Source: Legionellaceae bacterium
GTDB taxonomy: Bacteria > Pseudomonadota > Gammaproteobacteria > Legionellales > Legionellaceae
Length of the DNA stretch: 20,675 nt
NCBI GenBank assembly: GCA_947504795.1
Contig: CANNJG010000012.1
Span: forward strand, 1-20,675
Reading direction: 5' to 3'
How positions within the stretch are numbered: position 1 is the first letter of the stretch; every line of letters begins with the position of its first letter. The notes beneath the pieces are model-generated. The model had not been told where the DNA came from. It searched no databases and saw only the letters and a program-made list of their open reading frames with translations. A program made the position numbers and the translations under genes. Shown piece after piece: positions 1 to 7,424 of this stretch.

Positions 1-73
1 ACCACGAAACCGTTATTATCCAAACAATTCAAATTACTTCAGCAGACAAGAGCGGAAATGACCTGGGGCATCG

Positions 74-89
74 TGAATGTTTACATTCA
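74..89. promoter_or_regulatory. 16-bp perfect palindrome upstream of ihfB
   Basis: TGAATGT and ACATTCA form perfect 7-base arms around a 2-base centre. The site lies just upstream of the -35 element of the proposed ihfB promoter, a usual place for a dimeric regulator. The regulator is unknown and the site could be chance. Confidence 0.35.
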
Positions 90-101
90 AACCAAGAGCC
101 G

Positions 102-130
102 TTGACTCTCCACCTCGACCACGCTATGCT
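102..130 (+). promoter_or_regulatory. Candidate sigma-70 promoter of ihfB
   Basis: TTGACT at 102-107 and TATGCT at 125-130 are separated by 17 bases, which fits a sigma-70 promoter (5 of 6 and 4 of 6 consensus matches). Transcription would start near 137 and give a very short leader before the ATG at 151. In many gammaproteobacteria ihfB follows rpsA; no rpsA end is recognised here. Confidence 0.45.
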
Positions 131-150
131 CCTTTTTCGGGGGGGTAATA

Positions 151-474
151 ATGTTAAAATCTGAGCTTATGGCACGCTTGAACGCAAAATTTCCTCATAT
201 TGCAGTCCGCACGATCAATGAAAGTGTCAATTATTTAATTCAAATGATGGGGGATGCTTTAACCGCTCACCAACGCATTGAAATTCGAGGGTTTGGTAGC
301 TTTTCAGCCAAGCATCGTTTAGCTCGCCAAGCACACAATCCTAAAACAGGTGAACGGATGACCACCTCTGAAAAATTTACTCCGCATTTTAAACCAGGCA
401 AAGCATTGCGCGATCAGATTAATGCTGCGCAATGCACGACGCCGATCCACGAAGTTAACCAAGAAAATACATAG
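151..474 (+). CDS. ihfB: Integration host factor subunit beta
   Basis: This 107-residue protein is the beta subunit of IHF, the heterodimeric nucleoid protein that binds specific DNA sites and bends them sharply, acting in replication, recombination and transcription. It shows the HU/IHF fold: an N-terminal helical dimerisation part, the signature IEIRGFGSF at residues 43-51, and the beta-arm with NPKTGE at 63-68, whose proline (64) intercalates into DNA in the family. The PHFKPGK stretch follows. The sequence resembles IhfB more than IhfA or HU, including the MxKSEL start. The C-terminus is about ten residues longer than in E. coli. A G-rich run with GGGGGG ends 6 bases before the ATG and serves as ribosome binding site. 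The next gene, dcd, converges on it with only 26 bases between, and no clear terminator is visible. Confidence 0.95.
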   Translation: MLKSELMARLNAKFPHIAVRTINESVNYLIQMMGDALTAHQRIEIRGFGSFSAKHRLARQAHNPKTGERMTTSEKFTPHFKPGKALRDQINAAQCTTPIHEVNQENT

Positions 475-500
475 CTAGGCTAGCTTCAGATCCATTGACC

Positions 501-1067
501 CTAGGTAGTAGGGAGTGTCACCCCTATTTGCCCTTGATATTTCCCATTACGATCTCGGTAAGATACTGCGCAAACATCATCCGTTTCTAGGAAAATCATC
601 TGAGCAACCCCTTCATTCGCATAAATTTTCGCGGGTAGGGGTGTCGTATTAGAAAACTCTAACGTCACATGTCCTTCCCATTCTGGCTCCAAGGGCGTGA
701 CATTCACAATAATTCCGCAACGCGCATAAGTCGATTTGCCTAAACAAATCGTCAACACATTACGTGGAATACGAAAATACTCTACGGTTCGCGCTAACGC
801 AAATGAATTGGGGGGAATAATACAAACATCAGCTTGTACATCGACAAAACTATTCGCATCAAAAGCCTTCGGATCAACAATAGCCGAATTAATATTTGTA
901 AAAATCTTAAATTCAGTGGAGCAACGCACATCATACCCATAACTCGATACTCCGTAGGAAATCCGCCGCTCGCCTCCCCGGTCGCGCACTTGCCGGGCCT
1001 CAAATGGGGTGATCATCCCATGCTCTTTAGCCATTTTCTCAATCCATTTATCCGATTTTATTGACAT
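501..1067 (-). CDS. dcd: dCTP deaminase
   Basis: The 188-residue cytosolic enzyme deaminates dCTP to dUTP, the main route to dUMP and then dTMP in gammaproteobacteria. The family core is intact: GKSTYAR at residues 110-116 (Ser112 and Arg116 correspond to conserved active-site residues), then the stretch around 120-140 ending in HVTLEFSN, where Glu137 corresponds to the catalytic glutamate. Length is close to the 193 residues of E. coli Dcd. The sequence fits the mono-functional proteobacterial form; a bifunctional DCD/DUT cannot be ruled out by eye but is unlikely. AGAGGA lies just upstream of the ATG. It starts only 26 bases after the stop of the LbtU-like gene on the same strand, so it is probably at least partly co-transcribed with it. 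Confidence 0.95.
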   Translation of the reverse strand: MSIKSDKWIEKMAKEHGMITPFEARQVRDRGGERRISYGVSSYGYDVRCSTEFKIFTNINSAIVDPKAFDANSFVDVQADVCIIPPNSFALARTVEYFRIPRNVLTICLGKSTYARCGIIVNVTPLEPEWEGHVTLEFSNTTPLPAKIYANEGVAQMIFLETDDVCAVSYRDRNGKYQGQIGVTLPTT

Positions 1068-1093
1068 GATATCCTCTTAACTCATTGTTAAAC

Positions 1094-2779
1094 CTAGAAA
1101 TAGATACCTATTTGCAACATGACCGTATCTGCGGCACTCCCCGTACCATAAATCGTTTCATTGACGACATCTGCAGCGGCGGCACCATTCGCATATTGAT
1201 TGACGCCATAATCAATATCGTGTCGATACTCAAGACTTTCTACCGTATCTTTCCAGATCGAAATATTATACACCGCATTAAAACGTTGATGCGGTAAATT
1301 TAGCGCTAATGCATCCTTCGACCACTGATAGGATGCCGCTACAGAGGACGGTTTTTTAAAGCTTACAAACGTCACCCCTCCCTCTGCTTGAAGCGCTTGT
1401 GGTTGGGCACCTAACCCATTAAAACTCAAATCGCTTTCATAAAAGCGTCGGGTTGAGCTCACCCACTCCAAGGTAATATTATACCGATCAAAACTAATTG
1501 CATAGTGTCCACCCATAGCGGGAATTTTATGGACGCTTTCACTCCCATTGGTCGGTGAACCAAATCCACCAAAGGTTGTCCCAGCTTGGGCACCATTATT
1601 TTGCAGCCCACCTGCATCATTGACCGAACTTACAAAACTGAACCCTATTTCGGAGGTCGTATGGAATGCATCGATAATATATCCGACATTAACGCCTCCA
1701 ACACCTGAACTTCCCAAGGTTGTATCACTACGATAACCATAAATCGCCGCAAATAATCCCGTATCATTCATCGACTTATACCCTAAAATAAACGGGCGCG
1801 CTTTGATTCGGGTCAGGATTAAGGGCAACGTTGGGCTGATCATTGACGTTGAAAACCGACCAAACGGTGCATAAAGCTGTCCGGCTGTCAGGTAAAAAGG
1901 AGAGGTGTCTAAATCACCAATATTAATGAAGCCCATATTTAGACTAATATTGGAGTTCGCTACCCTCGGCCCGCCCCCGACAGGCGGTGCGGCATTGTAA
2001 GCTAATGCCATGTACGCCTCAACTTTGGTATTAATAATTGCTGCGAGATCTAATTCATCCATGCCTAAATTCCAATCAGCGCTTGTGGCGCCAAAATAGG
2101 GATGCCCAACCGTTCCCATCGGGACAACCGCGCCACTGAGGGCTAAAATAGGACGTTCTGGGGGTTTATACCCCAATTTAGCATACGCACGTCCTAGGCT
2201 GCGACGTTGTTGCATCAACCGAATATCACGATTAATACTTGAAATATTAACGATATAATCCGAACCATCAAATGCTGGTCGGTTACCTAAATAGGGCGAC
2301 GATACCACTGGGGTACCTGCAATATAAGTCAATACCTGGTTTTTAGCCACTAATGCAGTGGGATAGAAAGCAACCGCCTCTGGATCTGCGTCGACCACGG
2401 TATGCACCGAAACATTTGATGATTCGTATTCGGGTGGAGTCCTGCCTTGAGAATCAATCGTCTCTGGAACTTGAATGGTAGTCGTGGGTGAAGTCGATGA
2501 TTCACCATGATGTTTCTTTTTCAGTTCAGTGGGCTCAGGTTCTTTGCCGATGGGTGGCACGGTATTCGGCCTATTTGCTTTATTGACTTGAGCAATCTGT
2601 ATGTGGCCCGGCGGGGGCTTCACGGGTGTCGCGTCAATAGTGGACGCAGCAGCCTCAACCGATACGATAGGGACTTGTTGCTGTAACAACGTCGCCTGTT
2701 GTTGCGCGATAGTCTCCTCCGAAGCAGCGTAGGTCGAAATGACTGAGAATAGGGACACCATGAGTATTATTTTTTTCAT
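1094..2779 (-). CDS. LbtU-like outer-membrane siderophore porin
   Basis: I assign this 561-residue protein to the LbtU family (DUF3573-type), named after the Legionella outer-membrane receptor for legiobactin; the assignment is from remembered similarity. The ATG at 2779 is chosen because it begins a clear signal peptide (MKKIILMVSLFSVIS...) and has GGAGA about 9 bases upstream; a start 16 codons further upstream would bury that signal. After cleavage comes a Gln-rich short helical stretch, then a Pro/Thr/Ser-rich linker to about residue 120, then the conserved part with SSPYLGNRPAFDGSDYIV and an RLMQQRR segment, then a long series of alternating strands typical of a beta barrel. The protein ends in aromatic Phe (QIGIYF), the usual last-strand signal for BAM assembly. 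No TonB box is seen. The ligand is unknown, so siderophore uptake is inferred from the family only. Confidence 0.8.
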   Translation of the reverse strand: MKKIILMVSLFSVISTYAASEETIAQQQATLLQQQVPIVSVEAAASTIDATPVKPPPGHIQIAQVNKANRPNTVPPIGKEPEPTELKKKHHGESSTSPTTTIQVPETIDSQGRTPPEYESSNVSVHTVVDADPEAVAFYPTALVAKNQVLTYIAGTPVVSSPYLGNRPAFDGSDYIVNISSINRDIRLMQQRRSLGRAYAKLGYKPPERPILALSGAVVPMGTVGHPYFGATSADWNLGMDELDLAAIINTKVEAYMALAYNAAPPVGGGPRVANSNISLNMGFINIGDLDTSPFYLTAGQLYAPFGRFSTSMISPTLPLILTRIKARPFILGYKSMNDTGLFAAIYGYRSDTTLGSSGVGGVNVGYIIDAFHTTSEIGFSFVSSVNDAGGLQNNGAQAGTTFGGFGSPTNGSESVHKIPAMGGHYAISFDRYNITLEWVSSTRRFYESDLSFNGLGAQPQALQAEGGVTFVSFKKPSSVAASYQWSKDALALNLPHQRFNAVYNISIWKDTVESLEYRHDIDYGVNQYANGAAAADVVNETIYGTGSAADTVMLQIGIYF

Positions 2780-3172
2780 CCATCTATTCTCCAATGCGAT
2801 AACAAGGCAACCGTTGCGCGTGCACAAACCGCTTTACCGATGTTTCTTTATTCAAATTTTGAGGTTTTGCGAGTCAAAGGGGGGATATTCTATGCAAATA
2901 AGAAGCCCATTGGGGCGTTATGTATAGCAGAATAAGTCAGTGAATACCAAAACTGTGCCGAATTATACGACGCAATTCGTGCGGTGACTAGAGTCTTTTA
3001 AGAATTCGACACGCATGATCCTACCCCAACCCTCCTTCCGAAAACTGGCGAAGTCGAAACGTTTTTCGAAAGTAGCGATGATATCACGTCCCTCTGATCA
3101 CAATGAATAGTCTTGATTGAGCCGATGAGCACCGTCAGACGATCTTTCCTTTTCTTTATGCAGGAAGAAGGC
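2780..3172. other. Intergenic stretch upstream of the LbtU-like gene
   Basis: About 390 bases with no credible gene. It holds one candidate minus-strand promoter (2962-2990) and the leader of the LbtU-like gene, roughly 175 bases long if that promoter is used. No Fur-box-like sequence was found in it by eye. Open frames here on both strands have no recognisable product. At 2892-2927 there is an 11-codon plus-strand frame with a strong G-rich ribosome-binding-like run before it. Confidence 0.5.
2962..2990 (-). promoter_or_regulatory. Candidate promoter of the LbtU-like gene
   Basis: On the minus strand TAGTCA (2985-2990) and a perfect TATAAT (2962-2967) are 17 bases apart. The -35 matches 4 of 6 positions. 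A start near 2955 would give a leader of about 175 bases, room for post-transcriptional control. Confidence 0.4.
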
Positions 3173-3200
3173 AAAAAAAACCCGCCATGAAGGCGGGCTT
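3173..3200 (-). terminator. Rho-independent terminator of the MOMP-like gene
   Basis: Read on the minus strand, a GC-rich stem (GCCCGCC / GGCGGG, 5-base loop TTCAT) is followed directly by eight T. It lies about 20 bases beyond the stop codon of the MOMP-like gene. The other strand ends in only four T. Confidence 0.9.
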
Positions 3201-3218
3201 TTAAAATAGTGCTGAAGA

Positions 3219-4250
3219 TTAAGCAACGTTGCCAACCCAACGAGCACCAACATAAGGACCTTCGAGTCCGAAGTTGACATCTGTTGGCGTAGCTGCACCA
3301 TACAAAGTAGTAGCTGATTTGATCGCATTGAAGTAGTTAACCCACATCCAACCCACATCCAACGTCAGATCACCCATAGAGGTAGCGTAGTCATACGTTA
3401 AACCCAGCTTTCCTTCCAACTCAGGCACAACGATTGTAGCATTGTTCGCCTCAGTGACAGAGAGTCCAGAATTCACATCTAGGAAAGTACCGCTGTTCTT
3501 AGATGTACCTGCTAACAGACCCATAGCACCGTTTGCGTACATGCCTAAGCCGTTACCCCAATCGTATGCCCAATCAGAGCCAACACGAGGACCAAAACCA
3601 TTATAACTTGCTTGGTAGGTTGTGTTGTTATTAAAGGCAACAGGTGTTGCTGTGCCAGAAGTTTTAGATGTCGATGTAACAACCCCATTTTGATCACTTT
3701 CAGCCGTATACCCTACTCGTGCCCAGTCAAATCCAGCATGGAAACGAACGCTGTTGTTTTCACCAAAATCAACATGCTGACCAAATTCGATATCTACAGC
3801 ATCCCAATGGGGTCCAACAGATAGGTAACCATTTGGGCCGTATTCAATCGAAGTTAGAGAACTAGTAGATGAGGGTGAAGAATAAGCAGAACTTCCCCCA
3901 GTAAAGGAATCTGGACCTACGTAATGGTGATTTCCGTTATTAACGTGGTACCAGTTGATGTTGATGTCATTGCCTGTACCGAAGTTATAAGCACCTTCGA
4001 TCATGAATCCCCAACCATATTTCGGACCAATGTCAGTCCCTACTTGAGTACCATTTGAAGTTGTGATTGTGTTTGAACCATGACCCGTATTTGTGCTTAA
4101 ATAAAGAGCTTTGGCACCTAAAAGCCATGATGTACTTTCACAAGGCATAGTAACGTTAACGGCACTACACACAGGACCCATTGTTCCGGCGAATACAGCA
4201 CTAGAGCTGAATGCTAGAACAGCAACCGCTGTTTTTTTCAGATTTAACAT
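3219..4250 (-). CDS. Legionella MOMP-like outer-membrane porin
   Basis: This 343-residue protein strongly resembles the Legionella major outer membrane protein (Legionella_OMP family). The ATG at 4250 is preferred over an in-frame GTG 12 bases upstream, because GGAGA lies 7 bases before it and it begins the signal peptide MLNLKKTAVAVLAF...AVFA, with cleavage expected after residue 21. The mature N-terminus GTMGPVC, with cysteines 28 and 37, matches the Legionella protein as I recall it; there the cysteines take part in disulfide cross-linking of the porin. Other family landmarks are FGPRVGSDW and the terminal segment with LTLDVGWMWVNYFNA and GARWVGNVA. Expected role: abundant trimeric porin and surface protein. 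It is a single-gene unit with its own strong promoter and terminator, consistent with high expression. Confidence 0.92.
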   Translation of the reverse strand: MLNLKKTAVAVLAFSSSAVFAGTMGPVCSAVNVTMPCESTSWLLGAKALYLSTNTGHGSNTITTSNGTQVGTDIGPKYGWGFMIEGAYNFGTGNDININWYHVNNGNHHYVGPDSFTGGSSAYSSPSSTSSLTSIEYGPNGYLSVGPHWDAVDIEFGQHVDFGENNSVRFHAGFDWARVGYTAESDQNGVVTSTSKTSGTATPVAFNNNTTYQASYNGFGPRVGSDWAYDWGNGLGMYANGAMGLLAGTSKNSGTFLDVNSGLSVTEANNATIVVPELEGKLGLTYDYATSMGDLTLDVGWMWVNYFNAIKSATTLYGAATPTDVNFGLEGPYVGARWVGNVA

Positions 4251-4360
4251 AAGTATCTCCACTTTTTATTATTAAACTTCCGTTTTTTCGTATCGGCCAT
4301 AACTTTGTAGCAATCTTTCGTACGCTATCATCGCTCTAATCCGAAAACGTACTTGAAAAG

Positions 4361-4389
4361 ATTATCAAGCCTCACACTACAATTGTCAA
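4361..4389 (-). promoter_or_regulatory. Strong sigma-70 promoter of the MOMP-like gene
   Basis: On the minus strand a perfect TTGACA (4384-4389) and GATAAT (4361-4366, 5 of 6) are exactly 17 bases apart. Transcription would start near 4354, giving a leader of about 100 bases. This is the best promoter match in the window. Confidence 0.8.
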
Positions 4390-4424
4390 CAGCATCCAAA
4401 AAGATAACTTAGTGCGCTTCATCT

Positions 4425-4498
4425 GGTTGGATAACATGCACACTTCAACTCAAGTGAACATGCTTTTGTCTTAACAAGTATTATGGCTTCATCCAACC
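4425..4498. repeat. Nested inverted and direct repeats upstream of the porin promoter
   Basis: Outer inverted repeat: GGTTGGAT at 4425-4432 and ATCCAACC at 4491-4498. Inner inverted repeat: CACTT at 4441-4445 and AAGTG at 4452-4456. The inner pair is flanked by two direct copies of AACATGC at 4433-4439 and 4457-4463, 24 bases apart. CTTCATC also precedes the first outer arm and overlaps the second. The block lies upstream of the porin -35 and is a candidate regulator-binding region. Confidence 0.5.
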
Positions 4499-4542
4499 CT
4501 GTCAATACTTTTTAGAAATTTTTATTTTATTTTGATTAGGCA

Positions 4543-4551
4543 TGCTATCAT
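4543..4551 (+). promoter_or_regulatory. Extended -10 element for pyrC
   Basis: TG-C-TATCAT matches an extended -10 promoter element (TATAAT with one mismatch); the -35 region is poor. Transcription from about 4558 would leave a short leader before the ATG at 4580 and would exclude an upstream TTG at 4532 as the start. Confidence 0.4.
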
Positions 4552-4579
4552 TAGCCATCGATTTTTATCTGCAAAGCAC

Positions 4580-5614
4580 ATGCAAACACTCTTCATACGA
4601 CGCCCTGACGATTGGCATGTTCATCTACGAGATGGGGATGTGCTCCAACATACTGTTCCCGCGACTGCACGACATTTTGCGCGCGCGCTCGTGATGCCCA
4701 ATCTGCAGCCCGCACTCACCACGGTCGCAACGTTATTGCAATACCAACAACGCATACGAGCTCATCTTGCGCCCTATCCTCATTTTCATCCGTATATGAC
4801 GTTATACTTAAACGGCACGCTTAGTGCGGATGACCTACAATTAGCGGCAGCATCACCCGATATTTTAGGTGCCAAGTTATATCCAGCCGGTGCCACAACC
4901 CATTCAGGCGAAGGCGTAGTCGATATCTGTGCGCTGTACCCTTTGTTTGAAATCATGCAAGCATATGATTTGGTTTTACAAATTCATGGCGAAGTGACCT
5001 ATGGTGATATATTTGATCGTGAACGTTTGTTTATAGAAACACAATTACGTCGCTTGGTGGATGATTTCCCAAGACTACGGATTGTGTTAGAGCATATTTC
5101 AACCCGAGCAGCCGTTAATTTTGTGCAACAAGCGCCAGCTAACGTAGCCGCGACTATCACACCCCATCATTTGATGTTTCACCGCAATCATCTTTTGGCC
5201 GCTGGTATCAAACCCCATTATTATTGTTTGCCTATTTTAAAACGCGAAGAAGATCAGCAAGCACTTTGCACTGTTGCGATATCAGGCAACCCTAAATTTT
5301 TTGCAGGCACCGATAGTGCCCCCCATGCGCAATCGAGCAAAGAAAGCCCCTGTGGGTGCGCCGGCGTTTTTTCCGCGCCCTTTGCTATTGCACTTTATGC
5401 TCAAGTGTTCGATACGTTAGACGCTTTACCCATGCTGGATGGGTTTTTATCAGAATTTGGCGCACAATTTTATCGGCTGCCCCTGCAAACAGAAAGCCTA
5501 ACGCTTATCAAACGGCCACAAATCATTCCGAATAGTTTTCCGTTTGGTCAAGATAAAGTAATTCCGCTAGCGGCTGGCTCAACCCTCAACTGGAGTAGTG
5601 ATGAGTCATCTTAA
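4580..5614 (+). CDS. pyrC: Dihydroorotase
   Basis: The 344-residue zinc amidohydrolase interconverts N-carbamoyl-L-aspartate and dihydroorotate in pyrimidine synthesis, in the cytosol. It is the type II (E. coli-like) enzyme: RRPDDWHVHLRDGD near the start gives the HxH metal ligands (His13, His15), AKLYPAG carries the lysine expected to be carboxylated (Lys99), followed by HGEVT (His136), EHIST (His172) and GTDSAPH (Asp245). The ATG at 4580 starts the homology; a frame from TTG at 4532 adds 16 residues with no family match and would begin upstream of the proposed promoter start. The ribosome binding site is weak. Its 3' end overlaps rnt by 14 bases, so the two are co-transcribed and probably translationally coupled. 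Confidence 0.95.
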   Translation: MQTLFIRRPDDWHVHLRDGDVLQHTVPATARHFARALVMPNLQPALTTVATLLQYQQRIRAHLAPYPHFHPYMTLYLNGTLSADDLQLAAASPDILGAKLYPAGATTHSGEGVVDICALYPLFEIMQAYDLVLQIHGEVTYGDIFDRERLFIETQLRRLVDDFPRLRIVLEHISTRAAVNFVQQAPANVAATITPHHLMFHRNHLLAAGIKPHYYCLPILKREEDQQALCTVAISGNPKFFAGTDSAPHAQSSKESPCGCAGVFSAPFAIALYAQVFDTLDALPMLDGFLSEFGAQFYRLPLQTESLTLIKRPQIIPNSFPFGQDKVIPLAAGSTLNWSSDESS

Positions 5615-6215
5615 CTCAAGCATAAAAGAACGATTCCGCGGTTTTTTACCCGTCGTTGTCGACGTTGAAACCGCTGGAATCGACCCGGAAAAAAACGCAT
5701 TATTAGAAGCGTGCATCGTATTCATTACGCAGGATAATCAAGGCCGCTTTCACCCAGGAGACCACCATTTTGAACATATCCTGCCTTTTGAAGGGGCGCA
5801 ATTAGATGAAAAATCATTAGCATTCAATCAAATCGATCCTTTTCAGCCTTTGCGCTTTGCCCTCGATGAGAAAACTGCATTATCCAAACTATTCAAACCC
5901 ATTAAACAAGCGATTAGAGCACAGGCATGCCAGAGAGCGGTATTAGTAGGACACAACGCATGGTTTGATTTATTGTTTATGAAAGCCGCGATTCAACGCT
6001 CTGGGTTAAACTCGCCGTTTCATGCGTTTACTTGTTTTGACACGGCAACACTCGCCGGTTTGGTCTATGGTCAAACGGTCTTAGCCAAGGCCGTTAAGGC
6101 AGCCGGCATTGATTTCAATCCCGATGAAGCACACTCAGCCATTTACGACGCCAGGAAAACAGCGGAATTATTTTGTACGATGCTTAATGTGTGGGAAGGT
6201 AAAATGAATCGATAA
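5601..6215 (+). CDS. rnt: Ribonuclease T
   Basis: This 204-residue DEDDh exonuclease trims 3' ends of tRNA and other stable RNA and takes part in end-turnover of tRNA CCA. The catalytic set is complete: Asp21 and Glu23 in DVET, Asp123 in GHNAWFD, His178 and Asp183 in AHSAIYDA. Length is near the 215 residues of E. coli RNase T. The ATG at 5601 is preferred over the GTG directly before it, since GGAG lies 5 bases upstream of that ATG, inside the end of pyrC. It overlaps pyrC by 14 bases and converges with the peroxiredoxin gene. Confidence 0.95.
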   Translation: MSHLNSSIKERFRGFLPVVVDVETAGIDPEKNALLEACIVFITQDNQGRFHPGDHHFEHILPFEGAQLDEKSLAFNQIDPFQPLRFALDEKTALSKLFKPIKQAIRAQACQRAVLVGHNAWFDLLFMKAAIQRSGLNSPFHAFTCFDTATLAGLVYGQTVLAKAVKAAGIDFNPDEAHSAIYDARKTAELFCTMLNVWEGKMNR

Positions 6216-6221
6216 ATACAA

Positions 6222-6253
6222 GCGTTGCTGCGGGGCAACGCCCGCGGCAACGC
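6222..6253. terminator. GC-rich hairpin between convergent rnt and peroxiredoxin genes
   Basis: GCGTTGC at 6222-6228 can pair with either GCAACGC at 6235-6241 or GCAACGC at 6247-6253, so two alternative stems are possible. On the minus strand the stem is followed by TTGTATTTATC, a loose T-rich tail, so it fits best as terminator of the grxD-peroxiredoxin unit. There is no T run on the plus strand. Confidence 0.5.
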
Positions 6254-6261
6254 TCTAGGCC

Positions 6262-6867
6262 CTACAATTCAGCCGCGTGCTTCGTTAAATATCCCGCAAC
6301 ACCTTCTGGAGAAGCTTTCATACCGGCATGGCCTTTGGTCCAACCTGCAGGGCATACTTCGCCATGTGCTTCGTTGAACTGTACCGCATCAATGGTTCGC
6401 AATAACTCATCAATATTACGTCCGATAGGCAGATCATTGACAACTTGTGAGCGCACGAGTCCTTGCTTATCGATGATAAAAGCCCCTCTAAATGCCACCC
6501 CTGCAACTGGATGCTCCACGCCATACGACTGACATATATGGTGTGACATATCAGCGGCCATTGTAAATTGAACAGCGCCAATCCCACCTTTATCAACTGG
6601 CGTATTACGATAGGCATTGTGGGTAAAATGAGAATCAATCGAAACGCTCACCACTTCTACGCCACGGCTGTTAAACTCTTCCATTCTATTGTTCAATGCA
6701 ATGAGCTCCGAGGGACATACAAATGTAAAGTCGAGTGGATAGAAAAAAACCAAGCCATACTTTCCATGGATATGCTCATACAAATTAAACTTATCAACAA
6801 TTTTTCCATTGCCCAATACTGCTGGCACCGTGAAATCAGGTGCTTTACGACCGACTAATACACTCAT
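6262..6867 (-). CDS. Typical 2-Cys peroxiredoxin (AhpC/TSA family)
   Basis: The 201-residue thiol peroxidase reduces hydrogen peroxide and organic hydroperoxides. FTFVCPSE contains the peroxidatic Cys51 with the family Pro44 and Thr48 (PLDFTFVC), and GEVCPAGW contains the resolving Cys172. A third cysteine is at 112. It has GGIG in the loop where over-oxidation-sensitive forms have GGLG, and the C-terminus lacks the YF motif, so it is probably a robust bacterial form. AAGGGAGA precedes the ATG. It lies 19 bases downstream of grxD on the same strand, suggesting one transcript. No AhpF is nearby, so the electron donor (thioredoxin, AhpD or glutaredoxin) cannot be decided from this window. Confidence 0.93.
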   Translation of the reverse strand: MSVLVGRKAPDFTVPAVLGNGKIVDKFNLYEHIHGKYGLVFFYPLDFTFVCPSELIALNNRMEEFNSRGVEVVSVSIDSHFTHNAYRNTPVDKGGIGAVQFTMAADMSHHICQSYGVEHPVAGVAFRGAFIIDKQGLVRSQVVNDLPIGRNIDELLRTIDAVQFNEAHGEVCPAGWTKGHAGMKASPEGVAGYLTKHAAEL

Positions 6868-6886
6868 TATTTTCTCCCTTCGTTAA

Positions 6887-7213
6887 TTATTCAGTGCCTT
6901 TCAACAATGGCTCCAACTCTCCAGCAGCATACATCTCAGCAATAATATCGGCGCCCCCTACCAACTCACCTTGCACGTAGAGTTGCGGAAAAGTGGGCCA
7001 ATTCGCATACTGAGGCAAGGCTTGTCGAATCTCAGGATTTGCAATCACATCAACCGATGCAAAAGGCACATGACAGGCTTCTATGCATTGAACTGCACGA
7101 GCAGAGAATCCACATTGCGGTTGTTCTGGGTTGCCTTTCATGTAGAGAAGAATTTTGTTTTCAGTGACTTGCTGCTTAATTCGGCTCAATGTATTTTGTA
7201 AATCTGTCTCCAC
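6887..7213 (-). CDS. grxD: Monothiol glutaredoxin (Grx4 type)
   Basis: A 108-residue CGFS glutaredoxin, a class that binds a [2Fe-2S] cluster with glutathione and passes clusters on, usually with BolA. Seen: MKGNPEQPQCGFS with Lys26 and the single active Cys34, then WPTFPQLYVQGELVGGADI, the glutathione-binding region. I place the start at GTG 7213: AGGAGG lies 4 bases upstream, the protein then matches the E. coli N-terminus, and a good promoter (7250-7278) lies inside the longer open frame that begins at 7303, so that frame's first 30 codons would largely not be transcribed. The C-terminus is shorter than in E. coli. It heads a probable grxD-peroxiredoxin operon. Confidence 0.93.
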   Translation of the reverse strand: METDLQNTLSRIKQQVTENKILLYMKGNPEQPQCGFSARAVQCIEACHVPFASVDVIANPEIRQALPQYANWPTFPQLYVQGELVGGADIIAEMYAAGELEPLLKGTE

Positions 7214-7249
7214 GATACCTCCTGAAGGATCGGAACGATAAGAGGCGAA

Positions 7250-7278
7250 ATTATCACCAAAATTGATGGATATAGCAA
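7250..7278 (-). promoter_or_regulatory. Candidate promoter of grxD-peroxiredoxin
   Basis: On the minus strand TTGCTA (7273-7278, 4 of 6) and GATAAT (7250-7255, 5 of 6) are 17 bases apart. Transcription from about 7243 gives a leader of about 30 bases to the GTG of grxD. Confidence 0.5.
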
Positions 7279-7424
7279 GTAATTGCAGTGAGCGGTATAT
7301 CATGTTATTAATTGCACCTGGTTTTTTAATAATAGGACTAGTGCAAAACCCCTAAGTCAAGGCGAAGTGACAGAAGGTTTGCGTGAGTCCTGAATAACAA
7401 TCAAATACCCTTTAGGAGATAGCC

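Larger units (their letters stand above)
4251..4579. other. AT-rich divergent intergenic region between the porin gene and pyrC
   Basis: About 330 bases without a gene. It contains the minus-strand porin promoter (4361-4389), a block of nested repeats (4425-4498) and an extended -10 element for pyrC (4543-4551). Confidence 0.7.

Noticed and set aside
3..164. Open frame from the window edge running into ihfB (53 codons, plus strand)
   Set aside because: No recognisable protein; it is not the expected RpsA end, the proposed ihfB promoter lies inside it, and an open frame this short is common by chance.
2870..2900. Possible Fur box upstream of the LbtU-like gene
   Set aside because: Best alignment agrees with the 19-base consensus at fewer than half of the positions.
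2892..2927. 11-codon plus-strand frame (MQIRSPLGRYV) after a strong G-rich ribosome-binding-like run
   Set aside because: It lies antisense to the LbtU-like leader, has no gene downstream in the same direction that it could control, and is too short to support.
2998..3358. Minus-strand open frames beyond and overlapping the 3' end of the MOMP-like gene
   Set aside because: They run through the terminator or are out of frame with the porin, and show no family-like composition.
4532..4579. TTG-initiated N-terminal extension of pyrC
   Set aside because: No family match in the extra 16 residues, and the extended -10 element would place transcription start downstream of it.
5175..5190. 12 of 16 match to parS inside pyrC
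   Set aside because: The bases encode the conserved MFHRNH part of dihydroorotase and only one half of the palindrome is present, so chance is the simpler explanation.
7214..7303. Upstream extension of grxD
   Set aside because: The AGGAGG-preceded GTG at 7213 matches the family start, and the likely promoter lies inside the extension.
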